From Epithemia pelagica (taxonomy: Eukaryota; Bacillariophyta; Bacillariophyceae; Surirellales; Surirellaceae), in the NCBI GenBank assembly GCA_946965045.2, contig OX337230.1, positions 2,728,001 to 2,792,000 of the forward strand: a stretch of DNA of 64,000 bases, written 5' to 3'. The translations under genes and the position numbers were made by a program. This document shows, piece after piece, positions 30,225-40,780 of this stretch. Position 1 is the first letter of the stretch; each line of letters begins with the position of its first letter. Under the pieces are notes generated by a model. The model ran no database searches, was not told where the DNA came from, and was given only the letters and a program-made list of their open reading frames with translations.

Positions 30225-30990
30225 TGGCAGAACTCTCATTGAGAATTCAGAAGGGTAATAGGCAGATAGGTAGGATAGGTAAAAGGCTCGCTGAGCCGAC
30301 AATCGAATCACCAACCGATACAACAATCCTCCACGGGTCAGAGAAGAGTTGCAAGTCGAAGTCTGCCGTGGGTGGGGGCAGTCGGTCCACTGATAAGAGG
30401 TTAGTCTTAAGATGAGTGTTAAAATGGTGATATTAATGATTGTGAGATGATTACTAACTAAGGTGTTTGATGAAGGTCGAGGTCCTGGCTCCTGTATACG
30501 GCCATGGATCTGGTGTGATAGGTCCTCAAATGGTTGGAGTAGACCTGCATTGTTGTATCGAAAGTATATGCAGTTGTATATCATATACCAATGCCAACAG
30601 CTCTTGCTTTGTTGTGATATAGGTAGTTTTCTTGGCGCGTTGTTGATTGCATTCTTGGAATTGTGGGAATGGAAATATGGTCTCGCGTGATCGTGATTCG
30701 TGCTTTGATTACTTAGGTCGTTGAGGTAAGTCGTGGAGGTGCTCACTCGGATCGTGATTGCGCGCGCTTGAGAATACTGGGCGCGCACGTGATGGGCCAT
30801 AGTCAATATCCGAGCGGTCGCCGATAGCGCGTGCATTGCGAGCATGCCTTGGCCAAAATTATAGGTCCGCGAGCATGCCGTCATTCTTTTCTCACTTTTA
30901 CACAAATGTCATCGGATGCCATAAAATACTAGCATCAGTCGATGTGTTGTAGATTCCACCATCACCTAGTTAAAGGTGAGAATCCTAACA
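30225..30990 (-). repeat. 5' LTR of Copia element 2
   Basis: 766 bp, nearly identical to 25588-26353. Outer flank CCTCT at 30991-30995. Confidence 0.95.
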
Positions 30991-31294
30991 CCTCTGTTTG
31001 TGGTATTAACGTGACGTCCTCTCCTTTCCCATACGATCCCCAATCCTCTTTCAAGTTTTGATGTAATCTGCAGGTGTACTAACATCCATAATTAAGAAAT
31101 CGAGGATCTATCACTTATTGTAGTTTGTATTACTACTACCATGCAATCTGTTCACATATAATTAAGACGCACGGCTGTGCGCGCGAAAGACGGTGATGGT
31201 TCTTGGGGAAGCACGTCAGTGGGATGGCTGGCGACAACGGTTATTGCTGTATTAGATTCTGCCGCTCTCGCCCGCAGAAGTAACTTTGGGTGCA

Positions 31295-32350
31295 ATGATG
31301 GAGACCATGGAGCCACGCGGTGAAAGGATGGCATCGACTGCCGATACCACAACTCATAGATCAGTGAATGGGAAAAGTAGCGCTAGCGTTGGTGTGCGGA
31401 CGTCTTCCTCATCTCGCCCTAACATCTTTGTCCGATTCCGACGACGTGAGAACAACCCAAAGTCGTCCGAGACCGGTTCCCGTCCTCGTCGTGCCTTTTC
31501 CGCTCCGGCTGCGACCGGTCGGAGACGTCGCAGACGTCGACTTTTGGAAGACCACTACAGAGTTGATCCAGAACGACGCGTCGTTTTACCCGGTGTCCCC
31601 CAGTATGACCCTAATTTGGCTCGAGATCTTCATGATTTTTTCAACTTGATTGTGCTTATTCCGGTGGTGGCGTTAAATGTCATGAACTGGAATTGGGATC
31701 TTATCCTGCGCATGTATTTCTTTTCTGGCAATGTCTCCACTCACCACGTGAAAGCTGTCAGTGATGGAACCACTCTATCCGATGCTTGGACAGGGGAATG
31801 GTTCGATGTATTCTTCCTTGTCACTGCACTATATTTTTTAATTGATTTGGCCTGGATCGTCATCATTCCGAACTGCGTGAAGAGTCCGTCCACGATCATT
31901 CAGCATCACGTGGCAACTCTTTTGTACATAATGATTCCCTATACCGTCGAGGATCTCCGGTGGGCTATGGGAGCTTGTATGATTGTGGAGATCAACACGT
32001 GGTTCCTTATTGCCCGACGAGTGTTCAACAAACAGGGTTTTCCACCATGGATCATTGATTTGAGCTTTGTGTCAATTCGAGTCAAACTCATCTCAGTCTT
32101 CTTTTATCTCACCTGGATTGTTACAAGGTGCATTATATATCCCTACTTGTTACCGCTGTTCTATCAAAGTTGGACGGAGCAGTCCAAAAAAGTGGGAACA
32201 ATGTGGAACGTGGTCGCGTTCGCGGTTCCCCTTCATTCCCTTTTCTGCCTGCTCAACTTGAAGTGGACTTATGATCTGATCATGTCAAAAATTCGATTTT
32301 GGACAAGAAAAACAAAAAATCAAGTGGAGAAGCTGGAAAAAGGTCTTTGA
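31295..32350 (+). CDS. TLC-domain multi-span membrane protein
   Basis: About 351 residues from the first ATG at 31295. The first 95 residues are Ser/Arg-rich and probably cytosolic. From about residue 110 there are several hydrophobic helices (FFNLIVLIPVVALNVMNW, VFFLVTALYFLIDLAWIVII and others). The central motif QHHVATLLYIMIPYTVEDLR followed by an acidic helix (GACMIVEINTWFLIARR) is typical of TRAM/LAG1/CLN8 (TLC) proteins, which act in lipid metabolism or membrane properties, often in the ER. The ceramide-synthase Lag1p motif is not clearly present, so a TLCD-type protein is likelier than a ceramide synthase. Substrate unknown. Element 2 ends about 300 bp upstream, so its promoter region is short or shared with transposon DNA. 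Confidence 0.75.
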   Translation: MMETMEPRGERMASTADTTTHRSVNGKSSASVGVRTSSSSRPNIFVRFRRRENNPKSSETGSRPRRAFSAPAATGRRRRRRRLLEDHYRVDPERRVVLPGVPQYDPNLARDLHDFFNLIVLIPVVALNVMNWNWDLILRMYFFSGNVSTHHVKAVSDGTTLSDAWTGEWFDVFFLVTALYFLIDLAWIVIIPNCVKSPSTIIQHHVATLLYIMIPYTVEDLRWAMGACMIVEINTWFLIARRVFNKQGFPPWIIDLSFVSIRVKLISVFFYLTWIVTRCIIYPYLLPLFYQSWTEQSKKVGTMWNVVAFAVPLHSLFCLLNLKWTYDLIMSKIRFWTRKTKNQVEKLEKGL

Positions 32351-32530
32351 TTGTGAGACAAAAGACAGTTCAGCACGATCGACGGAGACAAGTTCTACAT
32401 CCTCGATGCAGAGGAAACAAAAGCTTTTGAACGGAAAAAAGTTGATCAGGACATCTCGATCGTTGGATGTACAAGCTCTATCCTACTGGGACGTGTATTG
32501 TGTAGATATAACGATGTCGCAAAACTGTTA

Positions 32531-34384
32531 CTAGTCTGAACCATGTTGTTGCGGCTGCTGTAAACGAGCAATCAGCTTATTATTGACAGTACGCCATCTT
32601 TGGATTGTATCCCGGGCCTCGGCGAGTTCCTTTTCCAATTCTCGTATTCTTGCCTTGTCGCCGTCAACACTTGCACTTTGTTGATCGTCCATTGACGTTT
32701 GTGCCTCTTTTGTCGTATCTCCAAATCCACTAGTTTTTCCAGTTTTGGTGGTTTCCTTCTCCATGGCATCCTCTGCATATGAATGGACACGAGACTGCTT
32801 CTTGTTTTGGCGCTCGGTATCGTCGCCGTCGTCGCTTGGACTTTTACGGCGCCGCCGGTTGTGCACCAATCGGTCACGGACAGGATCAGTGGCCACATCC
32901 CAAAACGATGGCGGGAGGCACTGGGGTGGGGAAAGAAATGGAACATGCACCAACCGACGATTCGACTCTGATTCCACAAATTTTTGCAAGGGTGATACCA
33001 AACTGTGGATGGTTGTGGCTGCTGCTTTCTTTCGACTTGCACGCTTGTGATTGGAACTAAAGTGTTCTTGGTTGCCACTTCCTTCACCGATTTTCATTCC
33101 CACCATTCCATTCCGCTCCTCTTTCGCTGTGAGTTCCAGGACACGGATGCTCGAAACAGGATGATCACCAGCGGTGGACGAGTCACTTGTTGCAACACCA
33201 ACAACCCAAGGGTTTATTGTTTTGACGCATGACCTTGCTTCCAAGTCCCACAGACGAATCGTTCCTGATTCGTCTCCCGAACACAACATCAATGGTTGTT
33301 CTGTTCCAGATCCATAAATAGAAAGTGCTGTTACAGCGCGTTCGTGGCCAATTAGTTCGGTTCGATAAATATCATTTTCAATGGATTCATTGCGTTCGGT
33401 ATCTTTGTTAGGTATCAATTGAGGCTCAGAAAAGGTAGTTGACACTGCCACAGCGCCCTCTTGCTGCAATTTATGGATTGTATACTCGTCCAAGCTCACT
33501 CGGTAGATAGTGCCATCGACACTTCCGGCAAAAAGGGTACTACCCAGTGACACCAAGCTTGACGTTGCCAGTGATTGAATGCCACAGGGAAACTGTAGAG
33601 TGGCCAGGACTGCCTCAGAGCAGACTTCGAGAATCAAGACTTGACCATCTTTTCCTGCAGTGGCGAGTCGACCTCCCGGTAGGGAGATAATGTCGTGAAC
33701 AGGAAGCTGGTGGTTGGACCATGATCGGATCGGTTGGACAGACCCTCCACCAACACCTGTACTCAACGACCCGTCCTTCAATTCGACCAGCCCATGTAAG
33801 CTGAAAACGTGCACCATACCATCGGCACCTCCCGTCACCAAGAACTCTCCACACAACGTCCATGTCATTACACAAATGGCCCTGTAATGTGCCTTGGTTG
33901 TCCGTATCAACTGTCCCCCAACACTTGTCCACACATAGAGTGTTCCAGAATGCCCACCTCCAACAATATAGTAGCCACATGGTGAAATCGACAAACCACT
34001 AGTCAGATTTCCTTCAGGAAGTCGAGTCTTCCAATGCAAGACGGGTGGTACCATGGTCGACGACGTCCCTGGCAACGAGACGAGCATGGCGTAAGAATCA
34101 TCTTTGTTTTTCCCAATCGTCTGACCAAACGCCAAAGAAAGAACGGTGGAATTTGTGTTGCTGCTGAACGGTGGAGGGAAAATTGACAGGGAATTTACCC
34201 CGATGGGAACTTTTCCAGCCATGTCCGAGCAACAACGCAACGACGAAAAGGTTGCACCCGTCGACGGATCGACAAGAGTAATGGAACCTCCACCCGTTGC
34301 TCCCGACGAACCTCCCGCTGCAGACAGTACTCCATCAGAAGGTCTTTTGGTCGAGATGCACAGAATAGACTTGGAGTAAGTCAT
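32531..34384 (-). CDS. WD40 protein, WDR18/Ipi3-like
   Basis: 617 residues from the ATG at 34384; a longer reading would need a TTG start. WD repeats run from about residue 25 to 430. Diagnostic blocks are SPCGYYIVGGGHSGTLYVW, AHYRAICVMTWTLCGEFLV, TGGADGMVHVFSL, HQLPVHDIISLPGGRLATAG and FAGSVDGTIYRV, the pattern of WDR18/Ipi3. That protein works in the Rix1/PELP1 complex in 60S pre-ribosome maturation in the nucleolus. The C-terminal 200 residues are basic and acidic patches ending in a coiled coil (ARIRELEKELAEARDTIQRW), as in the family. It was divergent from the TAN1-like gene with about 130 bp between start codons, before the insertion of Copia element 3. Confidence 0.85.
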   Translation of the reverse strand: MTYSKSILCISTKRPSDGVLSAAGGSSGATGGGSITLVDPSTGATFSSLRCCSDMAGKVPIGVNSLSIFPPPFSSNTNSTVLSLAFGQTIGKNKDDSYAMLVSLPGTSSTMVPPVLHWKTRLPEGNLTSGLSISPCGYYIVGGGHSGTLYVWTSVGGQLIRTTKAHYRAICVMTWTLCGEFLVTGGADGMVHVFSLHGLVELKDGSLSTGVGGGSVQPIRSWSNHQLPVHDIISLPGGRLATAGKDGQVLILEVCSEAVLATLQFPCGIQSLATSSLVSLGSTLFAGSVDGTIYRVSLDEYTIHKLQQEGAVAVSTTFSEPQLIPNKDTERNESIENDIYRTELIGHERAVTALSIYGSGTEQPLMLCSGDESGTIRLWDLEARSCVKTINPWVVGVATSDSSTAGDHPVSSIRVLELTAKEERNGMVGMKIGEGSGNQEHFSSNHKRASRKKAAATTIHSLVSPLQKFVESESNRRLVHVPFLSPPQCLPPSFWDVATDPVRDRLVHNRRRRKSPSDDGDDTERQNKKQSRVHSYAEDAMEKETTKTGKTSGFGDTTKEAQTSMDDQQSASVDGDKARIRELEKELAEARDTIQRWRTVNNKLIARLQQPQQHGSD

Positions 34385-34465
34385 GTTGTGAGTGGATGAC
34401 AAAACGAGGATCTTTCGTCATGGCGAAGGAAGATCGATCAGTCGTCAAATTGGGGGCGAGGAAAC

Positions 34466-34729
34466 TGTTGAGGATATGTGACCAGGCGACGAGCAGCAGC
34501 GAGCAGACGACGAGTAGCAGCGAGCAAGCAGCGACTCAAGAATGTGATTCGGAAGCAAAGGATCCAAACTTGAATGAGGAAGATGCCGAAGCATGGACTT
34601 TAGTCCGTCGACGTGGCAAAAGCAACATTAGGCAAGATGAACAAGCAAGTGTTCATTCTAAGGAGATTACGTAGTTCGATAAGCCTATAAAGAGTTGCTT
34701 TTACGGCACGGCTTGAGTGAGTTTCAACA
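34466..34729 (+). repeat. 5' LTR of Copia element 3
   Basis: 264 bp. Contains TATAAA at 34686-34691. The 14 bases 34656-34669 (TTCTAAGGAGATTA) are the exact reverse complement of the first 14 internal bases after the LTR. The LTR is open in one frame because its other copy encodes the end of gag-pol; the 92-codon ORF starting before it is not a gene. Confidence 0.95.
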
Positions 34730-34743
34730 TAATCTCCTTAGAA
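34730..34743 (+). other. Putative primer-binding site, complementary to the element's own LTR
   Basis: TAATCTCCTTAGAA directly follows the LTR. It pairs perfectly over 14 bases with 34656-34669 (and with 40707-40720 in the 3' LTR). There is no TGG as expected for a complete tRNA 3' end, and no Asn-type loop as in elements 1 and 2. The arrangement is what a self-priming transcript would need, although the TATAAA downstream of the LTR segment complicates that model. Confidence 0.45.
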
Positions 34744-34790
34744 ATCGAAGCCTTATCTCATATCACAGACTGTGACGGGAACTACGGTAT

Positions 34791-35462
34791 ATGAGCGAGA
34801 GACTTGAAGCGCGTTGGCAAGATATATTGGCTCAATTGGCTCGGCTGACTCTCGAGGAACAAGAAGAGGTACACGCAATTGAAGAGCGCTTTCAACAAGA
34901 ATACCGAAGAAGAGAAGCTCAACACCGTCAAACGGTGGCGGCACTTGAGCGTCAACGAGAAACGGATCGTGACAACGCATACGACGAGTGTGAGATTCGG
35001 AAGCAACTTGTGTTTGAAAAAGCTCAAGCAAAACGTGACAGCTTGTTGAGAGAAATCCAATACTTCGACGAGGACAAGACACCTGCCCCAGAACCCCGGT
35101 CAACTACACCGGATCCACCGCAACCATCAAGACAGGCAACGCCAGAACCAGAGGTAAAACAGATAGCTGGGCCAAGATCCCAAAACAGTACGCCTCAATC
35201 TCAAACAAGTCATCCAGTGCAAGTCGCACAGCCTCCTTCAATCGCATCGCAAAGAAACAGCCCCATCAGGTGGATCCCAATTGGAACTAGAGTGTGGGTA
35301 CTCAATTCCCTCAAGTTGAAGAATCAAACCTCCACCACCTATCTTGAAGGAGTCATATCGAGACACGGTAGTTTCTACCACTTCATACGCATTTGGAATC
35401 CCTCTACGGGGAAACACGAAGAACATCGTCGACACCGAGACAGCCTAGCTGTAATCGAATAA
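34791..35462 (+). CDS. First ORF of Copia element 3, coiled coil
   Basis: 223 residues from the ATG at 34791, ending one base before the gag-pol ATG (35464). Residues 1-90 form a Glu/Gln/Arg-rich coiled coil (LEEQEEVHAIEERFQQEYRR and following). Residues 90-155 are Pro/Thr/Ser/Gln-rich linker. Residues 160-223 look like a small beta-fold (WIPIGTRVWVLNSLKLK, then LEGVISRHGSFYHFIRIW) resembling a KOW/Tudor-type barrel; that reading is inference. Position and orientation parallel the extra ORF of element 1, but I see no sequence resemblance. Its near-overlap with gag-pol suggests re-initiation or leaky scanning. Confidence 0.8.
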   Translation: MSERLEARWQDILAQLARLTLEEQEEVHAIEERFQQEYRRREAQHRQTVAALERQRETDRDNAYDECEIRKQLVFEKAQAKRDSLLREIQYFDEDKTPAPEPRSTTPDPPQPSRQATPEPEVKQIAGPRSQNSTPQSQTSHPVQVAQPPSIASQRNSPIRWIPIGTRVWVLNSLKLKNQTSTTYLEGVISRHGSFYHFIRIWNPSTGKHEEHRRHRDSLAVIE

Positions 35463-35463
35463 G

Positions 35464-38400
35464 ATGTCGACTGGTGGAAACGGCCCTCGGCCGGATGGAG
35501 CAGAATCAAGTGGGGGACGAGGTAATCAAACGGGCGGTCGATCCAATGGAGGCAGAGGACGAGGAGGTCGTGGCAAAAACCAAGGCCAACAATCAAACAC
35601 TCGCTTTCAGGGCCAAGAACCATCGCTGAAAGATTGCGTGTTTGATTATAGTGAAGATCCCCAGTCCAAGCGGTACCTACGCAACGTTGAGTTGTTAGTG
35701 GGCTACGTGGGGACATCATTCGACTACTACAACCTAGAGTATCAAAAGGCACTGGAGAAATTGGAACTTAAAGATCCAGAGAAAGCAAAGGTTCCAGATG
35801 ATCCCACAGACCCCATTCAGATGGAAGAATGGAAAATGGAGTACAAGGCGAGAAAGGATCAAGTGAAGGCCTATCGCAACTTTCGCGCTTCCTTGTTCAG
35901 TGTCATTCTCGGGCAATGCACGCCCCTCATGAAGGATAAGTTGCAAGCCAAACCAGAATATGAAGCGATCAACGATGAAAGGGACGGTGTAGCTCTACTC
36001 AAGTTGATCAAACAAACAACCTTCACGTTTGACTCCGGCCGAATCTACAAGCTGGTCGGTCGTGACAAGTTGAAGGAAGAGTTTTATGGCTTGAAACGCA
36101 GAAACAATCAAACCCTACACAGCTATTATGAAGTGTTTAGGGCAAAAGTGAAAGTTCTCAATGAGGTCGGTGTGGTGTTGTATGACAAAGATCTCGTGGA
36201 GATGATTGCTAAGAAAAACGGAAGGGACCCTCCATCATCTATCGATCGTGACGAAGCACAAGAGAGATGTGTGGCAATCCGATTCATCCGAACATGTGGC
36301 CATCGCGAGTACGAGGCCCATTTGCAAAACATGTTTTTGGACGGCCACAAAGATGTGTACCCTGCCACTCTGGCGGATACAAGGGCAATTCTTGATAACC
36401 GCATGACAGGTAAACAGAAGCAACCGAACCAAAACCAACAGACTCCGACTGAGAATGCCACTGGCATGGCATACCATACACAAGAGTTGGATGACAGCAA
36501 TGAAAGCCAAGCAGCGTCCACATTGACTGGTAACAGCCACATGACAACAAACTCACGACAAACCCAGGGTCGCAATGGGAGTGGCAACAATAGCCGAGGA
36601 AGAGAACAAGCGAGTACAGGCAGCGGTCAATCACGAGGTCATGAATCAAATCAAACACAAACCAACAATAATGGTGAATTGAATGAGACCAATGAATCAA
36701 CCCGCATTCAGGATACGCACCGTGACTCACTTCAATATTCTTTTTCTGCTTCTTCTTCACAGGCTAGCATATCCCCAGAATGGCTACTCCTCGACAACCA
36801 ATCAACTGTAGACATCATCCGAGATTCCACCCTCCTCAAGAACATTCACACAGCCGAGCGCCCAATCATGATCCAAAGTCACGCTGGGCGACGTCAAATT
36901 TCCAAACAAGGCCTACTCCCCGGATATGGCATCGTCTGGCATGACCCGGAAGGGCCGGCCAACATCATATCACTCAATAATGCACGCACAAGGTTCTCAA
37001 TCAAGTATGACAGCGAGAACGGGAACACCTTCAATCTCTTCGACCGATCTTCAGGGCGACTCAAACACCAATTCCTGCCAAGTCAAGACGGTTTGTTCTA
37101 TATGGATACGTCAAGAATGCAGAGTAGTTTCATCACTACGGTTAATGATAATGAATCTGCTTATTCTCAAGACGAAGTCTATAGAGCTAAACTGGCACGA
37201 TCATTAATGGCCAAGATAGGTCGTCCATCCACACGTGATTTCGTACACATCATACGAAACAATCTGTTGCCGAACACAACTATCACTGTGGACGACGTCA
37301 AGAGGGCCGAGAAAACATACGGACCAGACCTTGGGAGTCTCAAGGGCAAGACGACGCGTCGTAAATCTCCTGTGGTTGACTCGTCACAGACCGTGCCACC
37401 ACGGATCAAAGAAGAACACAAGGATGTGACACTCACTGTTGATATTCTCCACGTCAACAACATTCCTTTCCTCGCAACGACGTCAAGGAAGTTGCATTTT
37501 GGGACTATGGAAGCAATGGCCAATACCACCGACGATGATGTCATGAACTCGTTGCGCAGAGTGGTTGCGATCTATCGCAGAGGTGGCTTGCGCCCGCGGA
37601 TGTTGCTCGCGGACGGAGCCTTCTGTTCCGAAAAGATGAAGACAGAGTTGCAATTGATCGGTGTGTTGTTAAACCCTACCGCAAGAGATGAACATGTGGG
37701 AGACATTGAAAGGTACATACGTACAGTAAAAGAAAGAATGAGATGTGTTTATAACACCCTACCATTCAAAGAAATCCCGAAGGTCATGATCATTGAGATG
37801 GCCAAATTCGCTACCTTCTGGCTAAATAGTTTTCCTCATCGGTTGGGGATTTCACAATCAGAAAGCCCACGACTGCTCGTCACGGGAGAACAGGTCGACT
37901 TCAACAAGCACTGTCGCTTCGAATTTGGACAGTACGTCCAATGCCATGAAGAGCATGACAACTCGATGGCGCCCAGGACCATAGGTGCTCTAGCATTGAG
38001 GCCTACTGGGAATCGTCAGGGTAGTTATTATTTTTTGAGTCTTGTCAGCGGACGAGTCATAACACGGAATCACGCCACAGCCCTACCGATGCCCCAAGAA
38101 GTGATCCAACGTGTGCACCAATTGGCTAGAGCCCAAAATATGCAACCAGGGTTAGCTTTCGGTAATAGAGACAATCGGATTTTGTGGATGGATCAAGACA
38201 ACGACCTTTACAACGAAGAAGACGATGAATCCTACATCAATGAAGAACAGGATGACATCGAGCTACGCTATGATGATGATATGATCGAAAATGAACTGGT
38301 GGATGCCGTCAACAATCCCGACTATGTTGACCATGAAGAAGATGTCAACGGCGAACCTGCAATCAACCCGATGTTTGGTCCCGATGATCAACACATGGAA

Positions 38401-38689
38401 ATTCAAGGAGTGGGTGACCCACTAGCCGGAGAACTTGACGATCTGAACGGTCCGGAAATTGAAGGAGTGGAGGCAGATGGAGAACTGCCAATCCATCCTA
38501 TGGCAGAAGATGATGGTAGTGTAGTCCCGGAGGAGGCAGTGATGGATGTGGAGGAGGATGTGGGGGATAATAGGGGGGAGCTAGCCGGTGGAGAGGATAT
38601 GGAAGAGGGACAAGACATACAAGACATTGACGCTAATGACGCTAATGAAGGTACCGAAGATAACAGTGAGGCTGATCCGGTACGTCAGC

Positions 38690-38720
<31 letters not shown>

Positions 38721-40725
38721 CAGGTACAATCTACGACCAAATCGCGAAAGGAGCTACGCGCACCGATACGGGCACTCGTTTGCCTGCATCGATACTCTAA
38801 AAGGAGGGCGTTATGATGGAATCCTGCGAGATGGAGTGTTGTTTCTCGTAGCGAGTGAGGTGAATCATGCCACACCGCAGATGCCTATGAAGAAGGGTAT
38901 CAAACTGTTTGGAAACAAGGGAGTGGCCGCCGTGAAGGTGGAAATCCAACAATTACATGATAGAGGAGTCTTGAGGGCAGTACACAAAACTGACCTCAGC
39001 TGGAATGAGGTGCAACAAGCACTAGGTTACCTAATGTTTTTGAAACGAAAACGGTGTGGCAAGATTAAAGGAAGAGGCTGTGCCGACGGACGCAAACAAC
39101 GTGCGTACATAGAGAAGGAAGATTCGGCTTCTCCTACCGTGGCCACCGATTCTGTATTCATCACTGCCGTCATTGACGCCCTAGAACGACGTGTGGTTGC
39201 TGTGGCAGACATCCCAGGTGCGTTTATGCACTCGGATATGGATCCTGGCGTGTATATGCGGCTTACTGGACTAATGGCTGAGCTACTCCTAGAAGTCGAC
39301 CATGAAGCATATGCCCCATATCTAACATATGAGAAGGGCGAGCCGGTTATATACGTGGAAATGTTGAAGGCTCTCTACGGGACGTTGCGTGCAGCTCGTC
39401 TCTTCTGGGAAAAATTGACCGTGGTGCTCAAAAGTTGGGGATTTCAAATCAACCCCTATGATTCATGCGTTGCCAACAAAACAATCAACAACAAACAATG
39501 CACGGTAACTTGGCACATTGACGATCTGAAAATATCGCATGTGGACGGTGCCGTTGTAAACAAATTTATTGAGGACCTCAAAGCAGAGTTCGGCCAGTTG
39601 GGAGAAATCTCTGTGTCGGAAGGGACAAGGCACGACTATTTGGGCATGTTCTTAGACTATGGAGAGGATGGGGTTGTGCAGGTGGACATGCGATCCTACC
39701 TAGACACCATTTTGATCTCGCTACCAAAAGAATGGATCGGTAAAGCACGGTCACCGGCTGCTAAGCATTTATATCATACGGACCCGAACTCTCGAAAACT
39801 CAATGAGGAGGAGGCGGATCGATTCCACAGTGTAACAATGCAGTTAGCGTACATGGCGCAAAGAGGACGCCCAGATATACGCACTGCTGTGGCCTTTTTG
39901 AGCACTCGTGTCATGAATCCAGACGTTGACGATCAGAGAAAACTCGGTCGGGTTCTCAAGTACCTACAATCAACCAAGGATCTGATCCTACGACTAGAGG
40001 GTGATGGATCTGGACCACTATGTTGGTGGGTGGATGCCTCCTTCGCTACTCACCCAGACATGAAAGGACAGACCGGCGGAGTAATGACTATGGGCAAGGG
40101 TGCCGTCATGACTGCCTCATCAAAACAAAAACTTGTGGCGCGAAGTTCAACCGAATGTGAATTGATAGGCGTGCACGACGTGTTGCCGTCAATGTTATGG
40201 AGCCAGAACTTTCTGAGAGCCCAAGGACATGAAGTAAAGAACGTTGTCCTGCACCAGGACAATCAGAGCAGTATCCTACTGGAACGAAACGGTCGGTTGT
40301 CGAGCTCGAAAAGAACCAAACACATCAATCTACGATATTTCTATATCACAGATTGTATTCGCCGAAAGGACGTGAATGTGCGTTTCTGTCCGACGGATGA
40401 GATGATCGCTGACTTCTTTACTAAACCATTGCAGGGTCAAGCTTTTTATCGCCTGCGGGATATCATCATGAATGTGGTCCCGAGTAGTAAGTACCACTCC
40501 TCGGCCCAAAGGAGTGTGTTGAGGATATGTGACCAGGCGACGAGCAGCAGCGAGCAGACGACGAGTAGCAGCGAGCAAGCAGCGACTCAAGAATGTGATT
40601 CGGAAGCAAAGGATCCAAACTTGAATGAGGAAGATGCCGAAGCATGGACTTTAGTCCGTCGACGTGGCAAAAGCAACATTAGGCAAGATGAACAAGCAAG
40701 TGTTCATTCTAAGGAGATTACGTAG
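35464..40725 (+). CDS. Copia gag-pol polyprotein, element 3
   Basis: 1,753 residues. Approximate order: Gly/Arg-rich start 1-45; gag 55-330; Gln/Asn/Ser linker; protease-like block about 440 (WLLLDNQSTVDII); integrase about 655-790 (LTVDILHVN, LLADGAFCSEKM, HVGDIERYIRTVK); acidic region 920-1075; a CAA-encoded run of 12 Gln at about 1078; reverse transcriptase 1150-1400 (VVAVADIPGAFMHSDMD, and WHIDDLKISH in place of YVDD); RNase H 1515-1660 (WWVDASFATHP, RSSTECELIGVHD, HQDNQSSILL, DFFTKPLQG). The last 68 residues are encoded by the 3' LTR, with the TAG at 40723-40725. No frameshift or premature stop. Confidence 0.95.
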
Positions 40726-40780
40726 TTCGATAAGCCTATAAAGAGTTGCTTTTACGGCACGGCTTGAGTGAGTTTCAACA
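40517..40780 (+). repeat. 3' LTR of Copia element 3
   Basis: 264 bp, identical by eye to 34466-34729. Preceded by a short purine tract (AAAGGAG). Encodes the C-terminus of gag-pol. Confidence 0.95.

Larger units (their letters stand above)
25588..30990 (-). mobile_element. Copia retrotransposon 2, internally deleted relative of element 1
   Basis: 5,403 bp. LTRs of 766 bp (25588-26353 and 30225-30990) are flanked by the duplication CCTCT (25583-25587, 30991-30995). I found one difference between the LTRs (position 25928 against 30560). Its LTRs share long blocks with element 1, and gag and pol are homologous throughout, so the two are sister families. The coding region, however, has lost parts of gag, the protease core, most of the integrase, the YVDD part of reverse transcriptase and all RNase H, and carries frameshifts. 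Young LTRs around an old, deleted core point to a non-autonomous copy that was mobilised by enzymes made elsewhere. Confidence 0.95.
34466..40780 (+). mobile_element. Copia retrotransposon 3, very young and apparently intact
   Basis: 6,315 bp. LTRs of 264 bp (34466-34729 and 40517-40780) are identical base for base by eye, begin TGTTGAGGAT and end GTTTCAACA, and are flanked by the duplication GAAAC (34461-34465, 40781-40785). It carries a 223-codon first ORF and a 1,753-codon gag-pol, both unbroken. It belongs to a different lineage from elements 1 and 2: short LTRs, LLDNQSTV protease block, IDD reverse-transcriptase box, and a different primer site. It sits between the start codons of the WDR18-like and TAN1-like genes. 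Confidence 0.97.

Noticed and set aside
34397-34674. 92-codon ORF starting just before element 3 and running through its 5' LTR
   Set aside because: Most of it is LTR sequence that, in the other LTR copy, encodes the end of gag-pol. The start lies only about 12 bp from the divergent WDR18-like ATG. I also considered it as a first exon of the TAN1-like gene (the pre-insertion frame reads on for about 20 codons), but it does not join the TAN1-like frame.
36126-36760. Overlapping minus-strand ORFs in element 3
   Set aside because: Shadows of the intact gag-pol frame.
38689-38725. CAA repeat as a disease-type or regulatory microsatellite
   Set aside because: It is within the gag-pol frame as a poly-Gln stretch in a disordered acidic region; nothing more is supported.
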